Source: an uncultured Rhodospirillales bacterium (GTDB lineage Bacteria; Pseudomonadota; Alphaproteobacteria; ATCC43930; CGMCC-115725). Taken from it: a stretch of DNA of 64,000 nucleotides. The stretch is from contig CAIJOA010000011.1 in NCBI GenBank assembly GCA_903822185.1, forward strand, positions 620,001-684,000, in the 5' to 3' direction. The notes under the pieces are model-generated. The model worked only from the letters and a program-made list of their open reading frames with translations. It had not been told where the DNA came from and did no database searches. This document shows, in pieces, positions 44,092 to 53,333 of this stretch. The translations under genes and the position numbers were made by a program. Numbering within the stretch: position 1 is the first letter of the stretch; each line of letters opens with the position of its first letter.

Positions 44092-44196
44092 GAGGATGCG
44101 GCAAACACTGACAGGGGGACGGGAGGCCAGTCTAGCCGGTACGGCCGCCCACTCCCATGCGGCGGGCGGGCGCAGCCAAGACCCTCTATCGGGGCA

Positions 44197-45171
44197 TTAT
44201 GATTTCGGCTTCCAGCCTTCGGCCTTCACATCGGCGGCGGCTTTCTCGACGATGCTGAAATCGAACACGGTCTTGGCCGTCGGGATCTTGTCCTTGGCGA
44301 CACTAAGCATGTCGGCGCGCAGCGCGATCTCGTTGTCCTGCAGGTCGCGCGGGATCACACCCGTCGCCAGCATGCGCGGCACGAACTCGCCGGCCGAGAA
44401 TTCGGCGGCGCTTTTGTCGAGGCCGTGTTTGATCATGCTGTCGCTGGCGGCGGCGGGCGTCGCTTTCACCTGCGAGATGCCTTTATAGATCGCGCGCATC
44501 GTGCGGCGGACGAGATCGGGGTTCGAGGCGATCAGCGCATCCGAAGTGGCGAAGCCGCTAAGCGCCATGCGCACTTCGGCGTGCATGTCGATCAGCATCT
44601 TGAGCTTGCCGGATTTGTTGAGCGCGGCGATGTCGGCGCTTTCGCCGCCGTCGATCACAGCCGCCGGGAACGTGCCCGAGGTCAGCGCCGCGATGCGCGC
44701 CGCCGTCGCGCCCAGCGGCGTGAAGGAGACGTAATCGTCCGGCAGATGGCGCTGCGCCAGGACATAGCGCAGGCTGATCTCGGTGGTGTCACCCCGGCTA
44801 ATGACGCCGACCTGCTGGCCCTTCAACTGTTCCAGCGACATGATGTCGGGCCGCACCCATAGCTCATAAGCCGAACGATCCTCGCCGACATAGAGCACCT
44901 TGAGCTTCGCGCCCTTGAGGATCGCGCTGATCGCCGCCGAAGAGGAGCCGCTGAAATCGAGACTGCCCGCGATCAGCGCCGGTGTCGCGACACCGCCCTG
45001 CGCCTGCACCAGCTCGACCTCGATGCCTTCCTCGGCGAAGAAGCCGCGATCGATCGCGACGAGCAGCGGCGTGTAATCGATCGTCGGCACGACATAGGAG
45101 AAGTGAATTTTGTCGGCAGCCTGCGAGGGGACGGCAAAGAAGCAGGCTGCCAGCAACGCGATCCAACGCAT
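44197..45171 (-). CDS. ABC transporter substrate-binding protein (array member A)
   Basis: 324 aa; GGVATPALIAGSLDFSGSSSAAISAILKGAKLKVLYV; VISRGDTTEISLRY. Confidence 0.88.
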   Translation of the reverse strand: MRWIALLAACFFAVPSQAADKIHFSYVVPTIDYTPLLVAIDRGFFAEEGIEVELVQAQGGVATPALIAGSLDFSGSSSAAISAILKGAKLKVLYVGEDRSAYELWVRPDIMSLEQLKGQQVGVISRGDTTEISLRYVLAQRHLPDDYVSFTPLGATAARIAALTSGTFPAAVIDGGESADIAALNKSGKLKMLIDMHAEVRMALSGFATSDALIASNPDLVRRTMRAIYKGISQVKATPAAASDSMIKHGLDKSAAEFSAGEFVPRMLATGVIPRDLQDNEIALRADMLSVAKDKIPTAKTVFDFSIVEKAAADVKAEGWKPKS

Positions 45172-45242
45172 GAAGAACCTCCCTATTTTTATCGCGCTTA
45201 GGGTTTACCCACTCGCTTTATCTCGCTCCTCTTAAGAAGAAG

Positions 45243-45698
45243 CTATCGGGCATTCAACAATCTACGATTGAGAGTTTCCACCCATTCGCGAGATTGCTTA
45301 CCGTCGAAGAGACCTGCGTTGATCGTGACAGGGGCACCCTTTTTCCTGGAACCCATGTGGAAAACAATACGCTGCATGGGACCAAAACCCTGACGACTAA
45401 GCTCAAATTTGGCACGCGCAATTTCCACGAGTCTAATCTCTTTATGGACAAATAAGGCTCGGTAGTTAACGGCGGAATCTTCAATCACAAGCCGCGCAGT
45501 TTTCAACCATGACAAATGAACCAAAGAAAATAGCCCTAATGCGACTGCAGGGATTAGTAATCCGCGCGCACGCTCCAGCGCCAATCCTTCAATAGCGACC
45601 AGCACCGCAATTGTTGGAAACGGCGCACCAAATAGCAGCCACATAATTCGAGACGTGCGAAGCACCATAACATCGACTTCGTCGTGATTTTTTGTCAT
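45243..45698 (-). CDS. Small membrane protein, PH-domain-like, unknown function
   Basis: 151 aa; two hydrophobic segments near N-terminus then soluble domain; less GC-rich than its neighbours. Confidence 0.55.
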   Translation of the reverse strand: MTKNHDEVDVMVLRTSRIMWLLFGAPFPTIAVLVAIEGLALERARGLLIPAVALGLFSLVHLSWLKTARLVIEDSAVNYRALFVHKEIRLVEIARAKFELSRQGFGPMQRIVFHMGSRKKGAPVTINAGLFDGKQSREWVETLNRRLLNAR

Positions 45699-45802
45699 CG
45701 TTTATAAAGCTAAATTGAATTTGTGCGCCCGCTGTATTTAGAACAGCACAAACTTACGCCGGACCATAGAAGAAGGATACAGAAACACAAACCCAACCGC
45801 CC

Positions 45803-46390
45803 TCACACCGGCGCCAGCACGTCCCGCATTTCATCGACCATCTGCGCCAGTTTCAGTTTCGTGCGGTCGTCGGTGATGATGCCCTTCTCGCGATCGACGG
45901 CGCGGTTGATCGGGCCGATGGGGGCGGTTGCCGGCACGACATAGCCGCGCAGCGCATGGGCGATCTGTTCCATCGCGCCGATGGCGTGGATCGCCGCGAT
46001 CGGTCCCGACGAGGCCGCGATCAGCCCGACCAGCTTGCCGCCGAGGAACGGCGGATCGTCGTTCTCCATCAGCTCGACGAAATCGAGCAGGTTCTTGAAC
46101 GCGCCGCTGATGCTGTAGTGATAGGACGGCGTGCACCAGACATAGGCGCGGGCGCGGCGGAAGGCTGCGATCAGCGGCTCGGCTTCCTTGCAGCTATCGG
46201 CGTGCATGTCGGGGTGATAGAGCGGCAGATTCATCGCCTCTGGTGGCAGCAGCTCGTAGGACATGCCGCGTTCCTCGAACAGCGCCGCCGTATATTTCAT
46301 CAGGATCGTGCAGGCCGATTGCTTGTTGAAGCTGCCGCCGACGATCAAAACGGGCGCAGACGGATCGCTGCGCCCCATACCGTTTCTCAT
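45803..46390 (-). CDS. NADPH-dependent FMN reductase family protein
   Basis: 195 aa; VLIVGGSFNKQSACTILMKYTAALFEERGM; YVWCTPSYHYSISGAFKNLLDFVEL. Confidence 0.88.
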   Translation of the reverse strand: MRNGMGRSDPSAPVLIVGGSFNKQSACTILMKYTAALFEERGMSYELLPPEAMNLPLYHPDMHADSCKEAEPLIAAFRRARAYVWCTPSYHYSISGAFKNLLDFVELMENDDPPFLGGKLVGLIAASSGPIAAIHAIGAMEQIAHALRGYVVPATAPIGPINRAVDREKGIITDDRTKLKLAQMVDEMRDVLAPV

Positions 46391-46408
46391 CCCACCAAAG
46401 CCTTGTTG

Positions 46409-47407
46409 TTACTTCTTCGAAATTTTCGGCTGCCAGTTCTCGGCTTTCAATTCCGCATTCGCCTTGTCGGCATAGGTAAAATCGAAAACATCGGACGCCT
46501 TGAACTTGTCTTTGGGCAGATCGAGCATCACCGCGCGTGTGGTGACGTCGAAATCCTGATCCGACTGAGCCATCGTGCCGGTCGTCGTGATCGAATCGAT
46601 GATGTTGTCGTATTCGAGGGCGACCGCGGTGGGATTCGAAAGACCATGCTTCAGCAGGATATCGACGGTATCGCCTTTCGATGCCTTGACGTGCCGCACG
46701 CCCTTGAGGACCGCGCGGGCCATGCGCCGCATCAGGTCCGGGTTTTTCGCCAATAAGGCATCGCTGGTCGCGAGCGCGTTATAGGCCATGCTGATTTCCT
46801 GCCGCAGATCGACGACCTTATGCAGCCCCTTGAGCTTGCCGGCATTCTTCAAGTCCTCGGCTTCGTTGGCGTTCAGCATCGCGCCGGGATAGCTACCCGA
46901 CGACACCGCCGCACTGCGCGCCAATCCCGGGCCGAGCGGGGCATAGGAAACCGTGTCGTTCGGAAGATTATGCTTGGCGAGGTAGTAGCGGATCGCGATT
47001 TCGGTCGTGTCGCCGCGGCTTATGACGGCGATGGTCTTGCCTTTGAGATCGTCGAAGCTCTTCACGCTTTCGGGCGACCATATCTGCATCGCCGGATGGG
47101 CATCGACGACGAACAGTACCTTGAGCTTGGCGCCTTTGAGGATCGCGCTGATCGCGACCGAGCCCGACCCGGTGAAATCGAGCCCGCCGCTAATAAGGGC
47201 CGGGACAGCGACGCCGCCGCCCGCCTGCTCGAGTTCGATTTCGATCCCCTCTTCCGCGAAATAGCCTTTGTCGATCGCCATGAAGAAGTCGGCATATTCG
47301 ACGGAGCTGATCACATAAGAGAGTTTTACCTTGTCCAAGGCATTGGCGCTGGGTGACAGCGCCAACACGGCGACAAGGGCGGCGGCAAACCGGATCGCCC
47401 GATTCAT
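46409..47407 (-). CDS. ABC transporter substrate-binding protein (array member B)
   Basis: 332 aa; shared GSVAISAILKGAKLKVLFV and VISRGDTTEIAIRYYL motifs. Confidence 0.88.
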   Translation of the reverse strand: MNRAIRFAAALVAVLALSPSANALDKVKLSYVISSVEYADFFMAIDKGYFAEEGIEIELEQAGGGVAVPALISGGLDFTGSGSVAISAILKGAKLKVLFVVDAHPAMQIWSPESVKSFDDLKGKTIAVISRGDTTEIAIRYYLAKHNLPNDTVSYAPLGPGLARSAAVSSGSYPGAMLNANEAEDLKNAGKLKGLHKVVDLRQEISMAYNALATSDALLAKNPDLMRRMARAVLKGVRHVKASKGDTVDILLKHGLSNPTAVALEYDNIIDSITTTGTMAQSDQDFDVTTRAVMLDLPKDKFKASDVFDFTYADKANAELKAENWQPKISKK

Positions 47408-47415
47408 AAACTACC

Positions 47416-48564
47416 TCACAGTTTGGGTTTCCAACCTTCGGCCTTCAATTCGGCTGCTGCTTTTTCGGTAAAGCTTTCGGCGAAGACATCCGACGCCTTG
47501 GGCAGTTTGCCTGCATCGACGCCGAGCATTTCACCGCGCACCCTGATTTCAAAAGCCTGAGCGTCGGGCGGCACCACACCCGTCGGCGAAATACTCGCCG
47601 CGAATACGTCCCACCCGTCTTCGGCGCCGGGCTTGGTCGAGCCGTGATTGACCAAGGCCTTCACCGTTTCCTCTTTCGAGGCCTTCACCACTGCGAGGCC
47701 CTTCAGCAGGCCGCGCAAGAAATGCCGCACCGATTCCGGATTCTTCGCGATCACCGCATCCGAGGTCGCATAACCACCGAAGGTCATGCGCACGTCTTCC
47801 TTGCGCAGATCGTACATCAGATGAAGCTTCGAGAGCTTACCGGCATTCTCCATATCGCGTACTTCGGCGACATCGATCAGCGCTGCCGGATAAGCGCCCG
47901 AGGCAAGCGCAGCCATACGCGCGGTGCCGGTGCCAAGCGGCGCATAGGACAGGTAATCCGCCGGCAGGTTCCGCTTGTCGAGCATGTAGCGAATGATGAT
48001 TTCGGTCGTGTCGCCGCGGCTGATGATGCCGATGGCCTTGCCCTTCAAGTCTTCGAACTTTTCGACACCGGGCTGCGCCCAAATCTGGAAGGCCGAATGA
48101 TCTTCGCCGACGAACAGCACCTTCAAATGTGCGCCTTTGATCGAGGCGCTGATCGAAGCCGAGGGCGAGCCCGAAAATTGGATATCGCCCGAGATCAGCG
48201 CCGGGGTCGCGACACCGCCGCCTGCCTGTACCAATTCCGGATCGAGATTTTCCTCGGCGAAATAGCCCTTATCGACCGCCACCAGCATTGCCGCATATTG
48301 CATCGTCGGCACGACATAGCTGATCTTCACATGATCGGCGGCATTGGCGACACCGGCAACGCTCATCGCAGCGGCGAAAGCGATAACGGACATCAACCCA
48401 CCGAAGCCCGACGCTTTCTCAGCCTCTCCCCTCGGGGAGAGGTCGGCGCGAAGCGACGGGTGAGGGGGGAGACCGCACAATGTTTCCCCCTCACCCCACC
48501 CCTCTCCCCGGCGGGGAGAGGGAGAAAGAGCAGGCAATATCGTCTTCAAATTCTTAGCAATCAT
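47416..48564 (-). CDS. ABC transporter substrate-binding protein (array member C) with a repeat in the leader-coding region
   Basis: Shared ISRGDTTEI motif; TGATG-coupled start at 48564 reads [27 protein letters not shown]...GLMSVIAFAAAMSVAGVANAADHVK; alternative start at 48393. Confidence 0.85.
   Translation of the reverse strand: MIAKNLKTILPALSPSPRRGEGWGEGETLCGLPPHPSLRADLSPRGEAEKASGFGGLMSVIAFAAAMSVAGVANAADHVKISYVVPTMQYAAMLVAVDKGYFAEENLDPELVQAGGGVATPALISGDIQFSGSPSASISASIKGAHLKVLFVGEDHSAFQIWAQPGVEKFEDLKGKAIGIISRGDTTEIIIRYMLDKRNLPADYLSYAPLGTGTARMAALASGAYPAALIDVAEVRDMENAGKLSKLHLMYDLRKEDVRMTFGGYATSDAVIAKNPESVRHFLRGLLKGLAVVKASKEETVKALVNHGSTKPGAEDGWDVFAASISPTGVVPPDAQAFEIRVRGEMLGVDAGKLPKASDVFAESFTEKAAAELKAEGWKPKL
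48421..48529. repeat. Dispersed GGGGAGAGGG repeat inside SBP C coding region
   Basis: Same family as 33050, 38904, 39913, 42587. Confidence 0.85.
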
Positions 48565-49553
48565 CACGGCTTCCAATTCTCTGCTTTTAGCTCCGCACCG
48601 GCCTTTTCGGTGGCGCGGAAATCGAACACTTGCGACGGCGCACCGATCTTGTCCTTGGCAAGGCCCAGCATCTCGCCGCGCACCTGCAATTCCAGCTTCT
48701 GATCGTCCAGTGCCATCGTGCCGACCGTGCTCAGTTCATCGACCGAGCCGTCATAGTCGCTTTCGACGACTTTACGGTCGGCGACACCGCCGAATTTCAT
48801 GATCGCTTTGATCGATTCTTCGCGATGCGTCTTGGTGTAGATCATCGCCTTGATAATCGCCCGCATCGCACGCCGGGCGAGATCGGGCTTTTCATTGAGC
48901 AACGCATCGGTGATCGCGAAGCCGCTGAACGTCATATGCACGTCCTGATGCAGATCGACCAGCATATGAAGATTGTCGAGCTTATTCGAGGCGCGCAGCA
49001 TCGCGAGATCGGTCTTGTCGAGCACCGAGGCGGCATAGCTGCCCGAGCTGATGCCGGCCATGCGCGCCGTCCCCGTGCCGAGCGGCGCAAAGGCGGTGTA
49101 ATCTTCGGGCAGGTTCTTGCGCACGAAATAATAACGCATCGCGATCTCGGTCGTATCGCCGCGCGAGATTACGCCGACCGTCTGCCCCTTCAGATCGGCC
49201 AGGGTCTTGATGTCGGGACGCGACCAGAGCTGGAACACGGCGCGATCCGAGGTGACGAAAATCACCTTGAGCTTGGCGCCCTTGAGAATTGCCGTGATCG
49301 CCGCCGCAGGCGAACCCGAAAACTGGATATCACCGGCCAGCAGCGCCGGCGTCGCCGCGCCGCCACCGGCCTGCATCAATTCGGCATCGATGCCTTCCTG
49401 CGCGAAATAGCCCTGATCGACGCCCATGATCAGATCGGCATAAAAGGTCGAAGGCACGACATAGGAGAACTTCACCTTGTCGGCCGCGACGGCCGGCGCT
49501 GCGACGGCAAAGGTCAGCAGCGCGGCGGCTGCAAAATGCTTCACGAATTTCAT
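48564..49553 (-). CDS. ABC transporter substrate-binding protein (array member D)
   Basis: MKFVKHFAAAALLTFAVAAPAVAADKVKFSYVVPSTFYADLIMGVDQGYFAQEG; ISRGDTTEIAMRYY; ATGA overlap with member E. Confidence 0.88.
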   Translation of the reverse strand: MKFVKHFAAAALLTFAVAAPAVAADKVKFSYVVPSTFYADLIMGVDQGYFAQEGIDAELMQAGGGAATPALLAGDIQFSGSPAAAITAILKGAKLKVIFVTSDRAVFQLWSRPDIKTLADLKGQTVGVISRGDTTEIAMRYYFVRKNLPEDYTAFAPLGTGTARMAGISSGSYAASVLDKTDLAMLRASNKLDNLHMLVDLHQDVHMTFSGFAITDALLNEKPDLARRAMRAIIKAMIYTKTHREESIKAIMKFGGVADRKVVESDYDGSVDELSTVGTMALDDQKLELQVRGEMLGLAKDKIGAPSQVFDFRATEKAGAELKAENWKP

Positions 49554-50533
49554 GGTTTTGGCTTCCAACCTTCGGCCTTGAGTTGCTGTGCGGCTTTGCG
49601 AACGAAACTGAAATCGAAGACTTTGTCGATGCCGGGGATCTTGTCCGGTGGAACGCCCAGCACATCGCCGCGCAATTTCAATTCAAACGCCAGGTCCGGA
49701 TCGGCCATGTCGCCGGTATCGGTCAATTCGTGCGCAGTGATGTCGTAATCGACCTCGGCCGAGGCACGATCCGGATTGCCGTGCTTCATGATCGCATCGA
49801 TGGTGCGTTCGCGCGCGACCTTGGCAAGGGCGATGCCTTTCATCGCCGCGCGCATCACTTTCAAAACGCGATCGGGATGATTGGCGATCTCCGCGTCGCT
49901 CGTCGCGATGCCGCTGAAGGTCATGCGGACCGATTCGGTGAAATCGGCAAGCAGATGAAGCTGGCCGATGCGGCCCGATGATTTGAGCTGCGCCGTTTCG
50001 ATCTGACCCAGCACCACCGCCGGATAGGAACCCGAAGCGAGCGCCGCGAGACGCGCCGTGCCTGTGCCGAGCGGCGTGAACGCGACGGAGTCCGACGCGA
50101 GGCCCTGCTTGATCAAGTAATAACGCATCGCGATTTCGGTCGTATCGCCGCGCGAAATGACGCCGACCTGCTTGTCCTTAAGGTCCGCCGCGACCTTGAT
50201 GTTAGGCTGCGCCCACAGCAGATAGCCGGGACGATCGTTGGTGATGAAGATCACCTTGAGCTTAGCGCCTTTAAGGATCGCGCTGATCGCCGCGCCGGGT
50301 GAGCCAGTGAAATCCTGATCGCCCGAAATCAGCGCCGGGGTGGCGACACCGCCGCCTGCCTGAGTCAGTTCAACGTCGAGGCCTTCATCCTTATAGAAGC
50401 CCGCGTCATAGCCGAGCAGGATGCCGGCATATTCCGTGACCGGCACGACATAACTCATCTTCAGCTTGTCGGCTGCGGCCGCCGGGGTGGCGATCGCAAG
50501 CGCGCAAAACAGCGTCAGAAAAACACGACTCAT
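49550..50533 (-). CDS. ABC transporter substrate-binding protein (array member E)
   Basis: 327 aa; GSPGAAISAILKGAKLKVIFI; VISRGDTTEIAMRYYL. Confidence 0.88.
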   Translation of the reverse strand: MSRVFLTLFCALAIATPAAAADKLKMSYVVPVTEYAGILLGYDAGFYKDEGLDVELTQAGGGVATPALISGDQDFTGSPGAAISAILKGAKLKVIFITNDRPGYLLWAQPNIKVAADLKDKQVGVISRGDTTEIAMRYYLIKQGLASDSVAFTPLGTGTARLAALASGSYPAVVLGQIETAQLKSSGRIGQLHLLADFTESVRMTFSGIATSDAEIANHPDRVLKVMRAAMKGIALAKVARERTIDAIMKHGNPDRASAEVDYDITAHELTDTGDMADPDLAFELKLRGDVLGVPPDKIPGIDKVFDFSFVRKAAQQLKAEGWKPKP

Positions 50534-50535
50534 TC

Positions 50536-51555
50536 TTAGGGCTTCCCAATCTTAGGTTTCCAATTTTCCGCCTTGAGTTCGGCGGAAACCTTATCGACGA
50601 AGTGAAAGTCGAAAACTTGTTCCGGCTTCTTGATCTGATCTTTTGGTACACTGAGCAAATCACCACGCAGTTGCAGCTCGAACGCTTCCGCGCCGAGCGC
50701 CGTCTTGCCGGTCGAGCTCAACAGCCCGGCGCTTGAATCATATTGCGCGGCCGCTTTGCTTGCATCGCCGTTGCCGTGCGCGACCATCGCCGCGACGGAA
50801 TCTTCTTTCGATGCCTGGGTGTGATGCATGCCTTTGACGAAGGCGCGCAGCATCCGGCGAACGAGATCGGGATTCTTGGCAATCAACGCATCGCTAGCGG
50901 CGAGACCGCTGAACACCATGCGCACGTCTTTGGTCATGTCGGCGAGTTGATGCTGGGTCTGGAATTTGCCCGAGGCTTTCAGCTCTTCCATCTCGTTGAC
51001 GCCCAGCAGCGCTGCAGCATAAGCGCCCGAGGCGATGCCGGCGAGACGGCCCGTGCCGGTGCCGAGCGGCGTATAAGCGACGAAGTCGCCCGGATGATTG
51101 TGTTTCACCAGGTAATAACGCATGGCGATTTCACTGGTGTCGCCGCGGCTGATGATGCCGACCGGTTTGTCTTTCAAATCCTCGATCGATTTGATCTCGG
51201 GCTGCGCCCACAACTCGAATGCGGGACGATCGCTGGTGACGAACAACACCTTGAGCTTCGCGCCTTTGAGGATCGCGCTGATCGCGACCGAGCCCGAGGT
51301 GCTGAAATCGAGATCGCCGGCCAGCAGCGCCGGGGTGGCTACGCCGCCGCCCGCCTGCACCAATTCGGCCGCGATGCCTTCATCTTTAAAGTAGCCTTTA
51401 TCGATGGCGAGGAAGAGCGGCGCATAATAAGGCGCGGGCTCGACGTAATTCACTTTGATGCTGTCGAGCGCGTAACTGGGCGCGGCCAAAGCCGTCACCA
51501 CACCGCACATCGCCGTCAATCGACATAGGAATCCCGATAGCGCTTTGCGCGGCAA
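50536..51555 (-). CDS. ABC transporter substrate-binding protein (array member F)
   Basis: Start chosen at TTG 51555 behind GGAGGAAA; MPRKALSGFLCRLTAMCGVVTALAAPSYALDSIKVNYVEP; GIISRGDTSEIAMRYYL. Confidence 0.86.
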   Translation of the reverse strand: MPRKALSGFLCRLTAMCGVVTALAAPSYALDSIKVNYVEPAPYYAPLFLAIDKGYFKDEGIAAELVQAGGGVATPALLAGDLDFSTSGSVAISAILKGAKLKVLFVTSDRPAFELWAQPEIKSIEDLKDKPVGIISRGDTSEIAMRYYLVKHNHPGDFVAYTPLGTGTGRLAGIASGAYAAALLGVNEMEELKASGKFQTQHQLADMTKDVRMVFSGLAASDALIAKNPDLVRRMLRAFVKGMHHTQASKEDSVAAMVAHGNGDASKAAAQYDSSAGLLSSTGKTALGAEAFELQLRGDLLSVPKDQIKKPEQVFDFHFVDKVSAELKAENWKPKIGKP

Positions 51556-51623
51556 AATTTCCTCCCTGTTTGTTAGCCGCGATGGTGCATCAAGACGCGC
51601 GGCGCGGCAACCCGCATACCGCG

Positions 51624-52724
51624 TTATCGCTTTGGAAAACCACCAATAGCGAAGGCGATGATCTTCTTCATCACCGTGGGCAGCGCCTGCGTCCCCAAAG
51701 CGTCGATCGCCACCCACACGCCATCAGTGTTTATATTTTTCTTACCGGGCGTCGTCCCAACGAAGACCTGCAGTTCCAAATCAAAATGCGTGAAGCTGTG
51801 CCGGACGATGCCGGGAAGAATTTTCCACCGCACTGCAACAGGCGCAGCCGCTTCGGCGTCGCTTTGTTGCCACGCAGCATCGCGCCATTCGGTTGAGGGT
51901 ACTTCCATCATCCCGCCCAACAACCCCTTCTCCGCGCGGCGGCGCAACAACACCGCGCCGTCAGGCCGGGTGATCCAGAAGGCGACACCCCGCCGCGTCG
52001 GTTTCGCCGCCTTGGGCTTGCGCGCCGGCAATTGCTCGGCGATGCCTTCTTTCAGGGCGAGGCATTCGTCGCGCCACGGACAGAGCACGCATTTCGGTTT
52101 TTGCGGCGTACAGATCGTCGCGCCCAAATCCATCGCCGCTTGGGCGAAATCCCCGGCGCGCGTTTCCGGCACGATCGACGACGTTAAACGCTGCAACTCC
52201 GGTTTCGCTTCGGGGATCGGCGTTCTGACGGCAAAGACGCGCGCCACGACACGCTCGATATTCCCATCCATCGGCGCAGCCTTGCGGTCGAAAGCGATCG
52301 CCGCCACCGCAGCTGCGGTGTAGGCGCCGATACCCGGCAAGGCGCGCAACCCTTCTTCGGTGTCAGGGAAATTTCCACCATGCTCGCGTGCAACGACCTG
52401 GGCGCAGGCATGGAGATTGCGCGCCCGCGCGTAATAGCCAAGCCCCTGCCAGGCATGCAGCACATCGTCGAGCGGCGCCGCCGCCAGCGCTGTCACATCC
52501 GGCCAGCGTTCGAGAAACCGCGCAAAATAAGGCCCGACGGTCGCAACCGTCGTCTGTTGCAGCATGATTTCGCTGAGCCAGACGCGATAAGGCGGCGTCC
52601 TTTCCCCCGGCAAGGCACGCCACGGCAATTGCCGCCGATGGCGGTCGTACCAAGCCAGCAGCAGCGCGGCGAGAGCGGGCGCCAGCTTCTTTTTGGGGGC
52701 GGAGGATTTAACGGAACGGGGCAT
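51624..52724 (-). CDS. mutY: A/G-specific adenine glycosylase
   Basis: 366 aa; EIMLQQTTVATVGPYFARFLERWP; FeS CTPQKPKCVLCPWRDEC. Confidence 0.95.
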   Translation of the reverse strand: MPRSVKSSAPKKKLAPALAALLLAWYDRHRRQLPWRALPGERTPPYRVWLSEIMLQQTTVATVGPYFARFLERWPDVTALAAAPLDDVLHAWQGLGYYARARNLHACAQVVAREHGGNFPDTEEGLRALPGIGAYTAAAVAAIAFDRKAAPMDGNIERVVARVFAVRTPIPEAKPELQRLTSSIVPETRAGDFAQAAMDLGATICTPQKPKCVLCPWRDECLALKEGIAEQLPARKPKAAKPTRRGVAFWITRPDGAVLLRRRAEKGLLGGMMEVPSTEWRDAAWQQSDAEAAAPVAVRWKILPGIVRHSFTHFDLELQVFVGTTPGKKNINTDGVWVAIDALGTQALPTVMKKIIAFAIGGFPKR

Positions 52725-52791
52725 TCGACGGAGCAGTGACCGGGCGCTAGCATGACATGATCGTTGTTATGAGACAAACCAGGAGAGCCCC

Positions 52792-53268
52792 GTGGAAAAG
52801 CGGCGCGGCGGCGTGCGTGCGATCGGCGCGGAGATTCCCCGAGTCGCCGGACTCGCCCTGGGCAAACGCGGTTTCGGCGAAGCGCAACTCGTCACGCAAT
52901 GGGATGCGGTGATGGGCAGCGAACTCGCGGCGAAGTTATCGCCCGACCGCATTACCTTCGCGCGCGGTGAACGGCGTGACGGCACGTTGCGCGTGCGAGT
53001 CGCGTCCGCCTTCGCGCCGGAAGCACAACATTTAGAACCGGTGTTGATCGAACGCATCAATGCGTTCTTCGGTTATCGCGCGGTTGCGCGACTCGTCTTC
53101 GTGCAAGGCCCGCCGCTCAACGCAAAGACGGTCGTTCCACCGCTGCGAAAGCTTAACAAACAAGAACAAACCACGCTCGATGGAAGCTTATCCACCATTG
53201 AAAATGAAGAATTGCGGACAGCGCTTGCGCGACTCGGAGCGGCTGTGATTGCTTCGCGCAATCGGTAG
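52792..53268 (+). CDS. DUF721 (DciA-like) protein
   Basis: 158 aa; LVTQWDAVMGSELAAKLSPDRITFARGERRDGTLRVRVASAFAPEAQHLEPVLIERINAFFGYRAVARL. Confidence 0.85.
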   Translation: MEKRRGGVRAIGAEIPRVAGLALGKRGFGEAQLVTQWDAVMGSELAAKLSPDRITFARGERRDGTLRVRVASAFAPEAQHLEPVLIERINAFFGYRAVARLVFVQGPPLNAKTVVPPLRKLNKQEQTTLDGSLSTIENEELRTALARLGAAVIASRNR

Positions 53269-53333
53269 GGCGTTTGCTTGCAAGGGCGCGGAAGCGGCCT
53301 TAGCATCGAACGAAGTTGGTAAGGAGAAACGAC

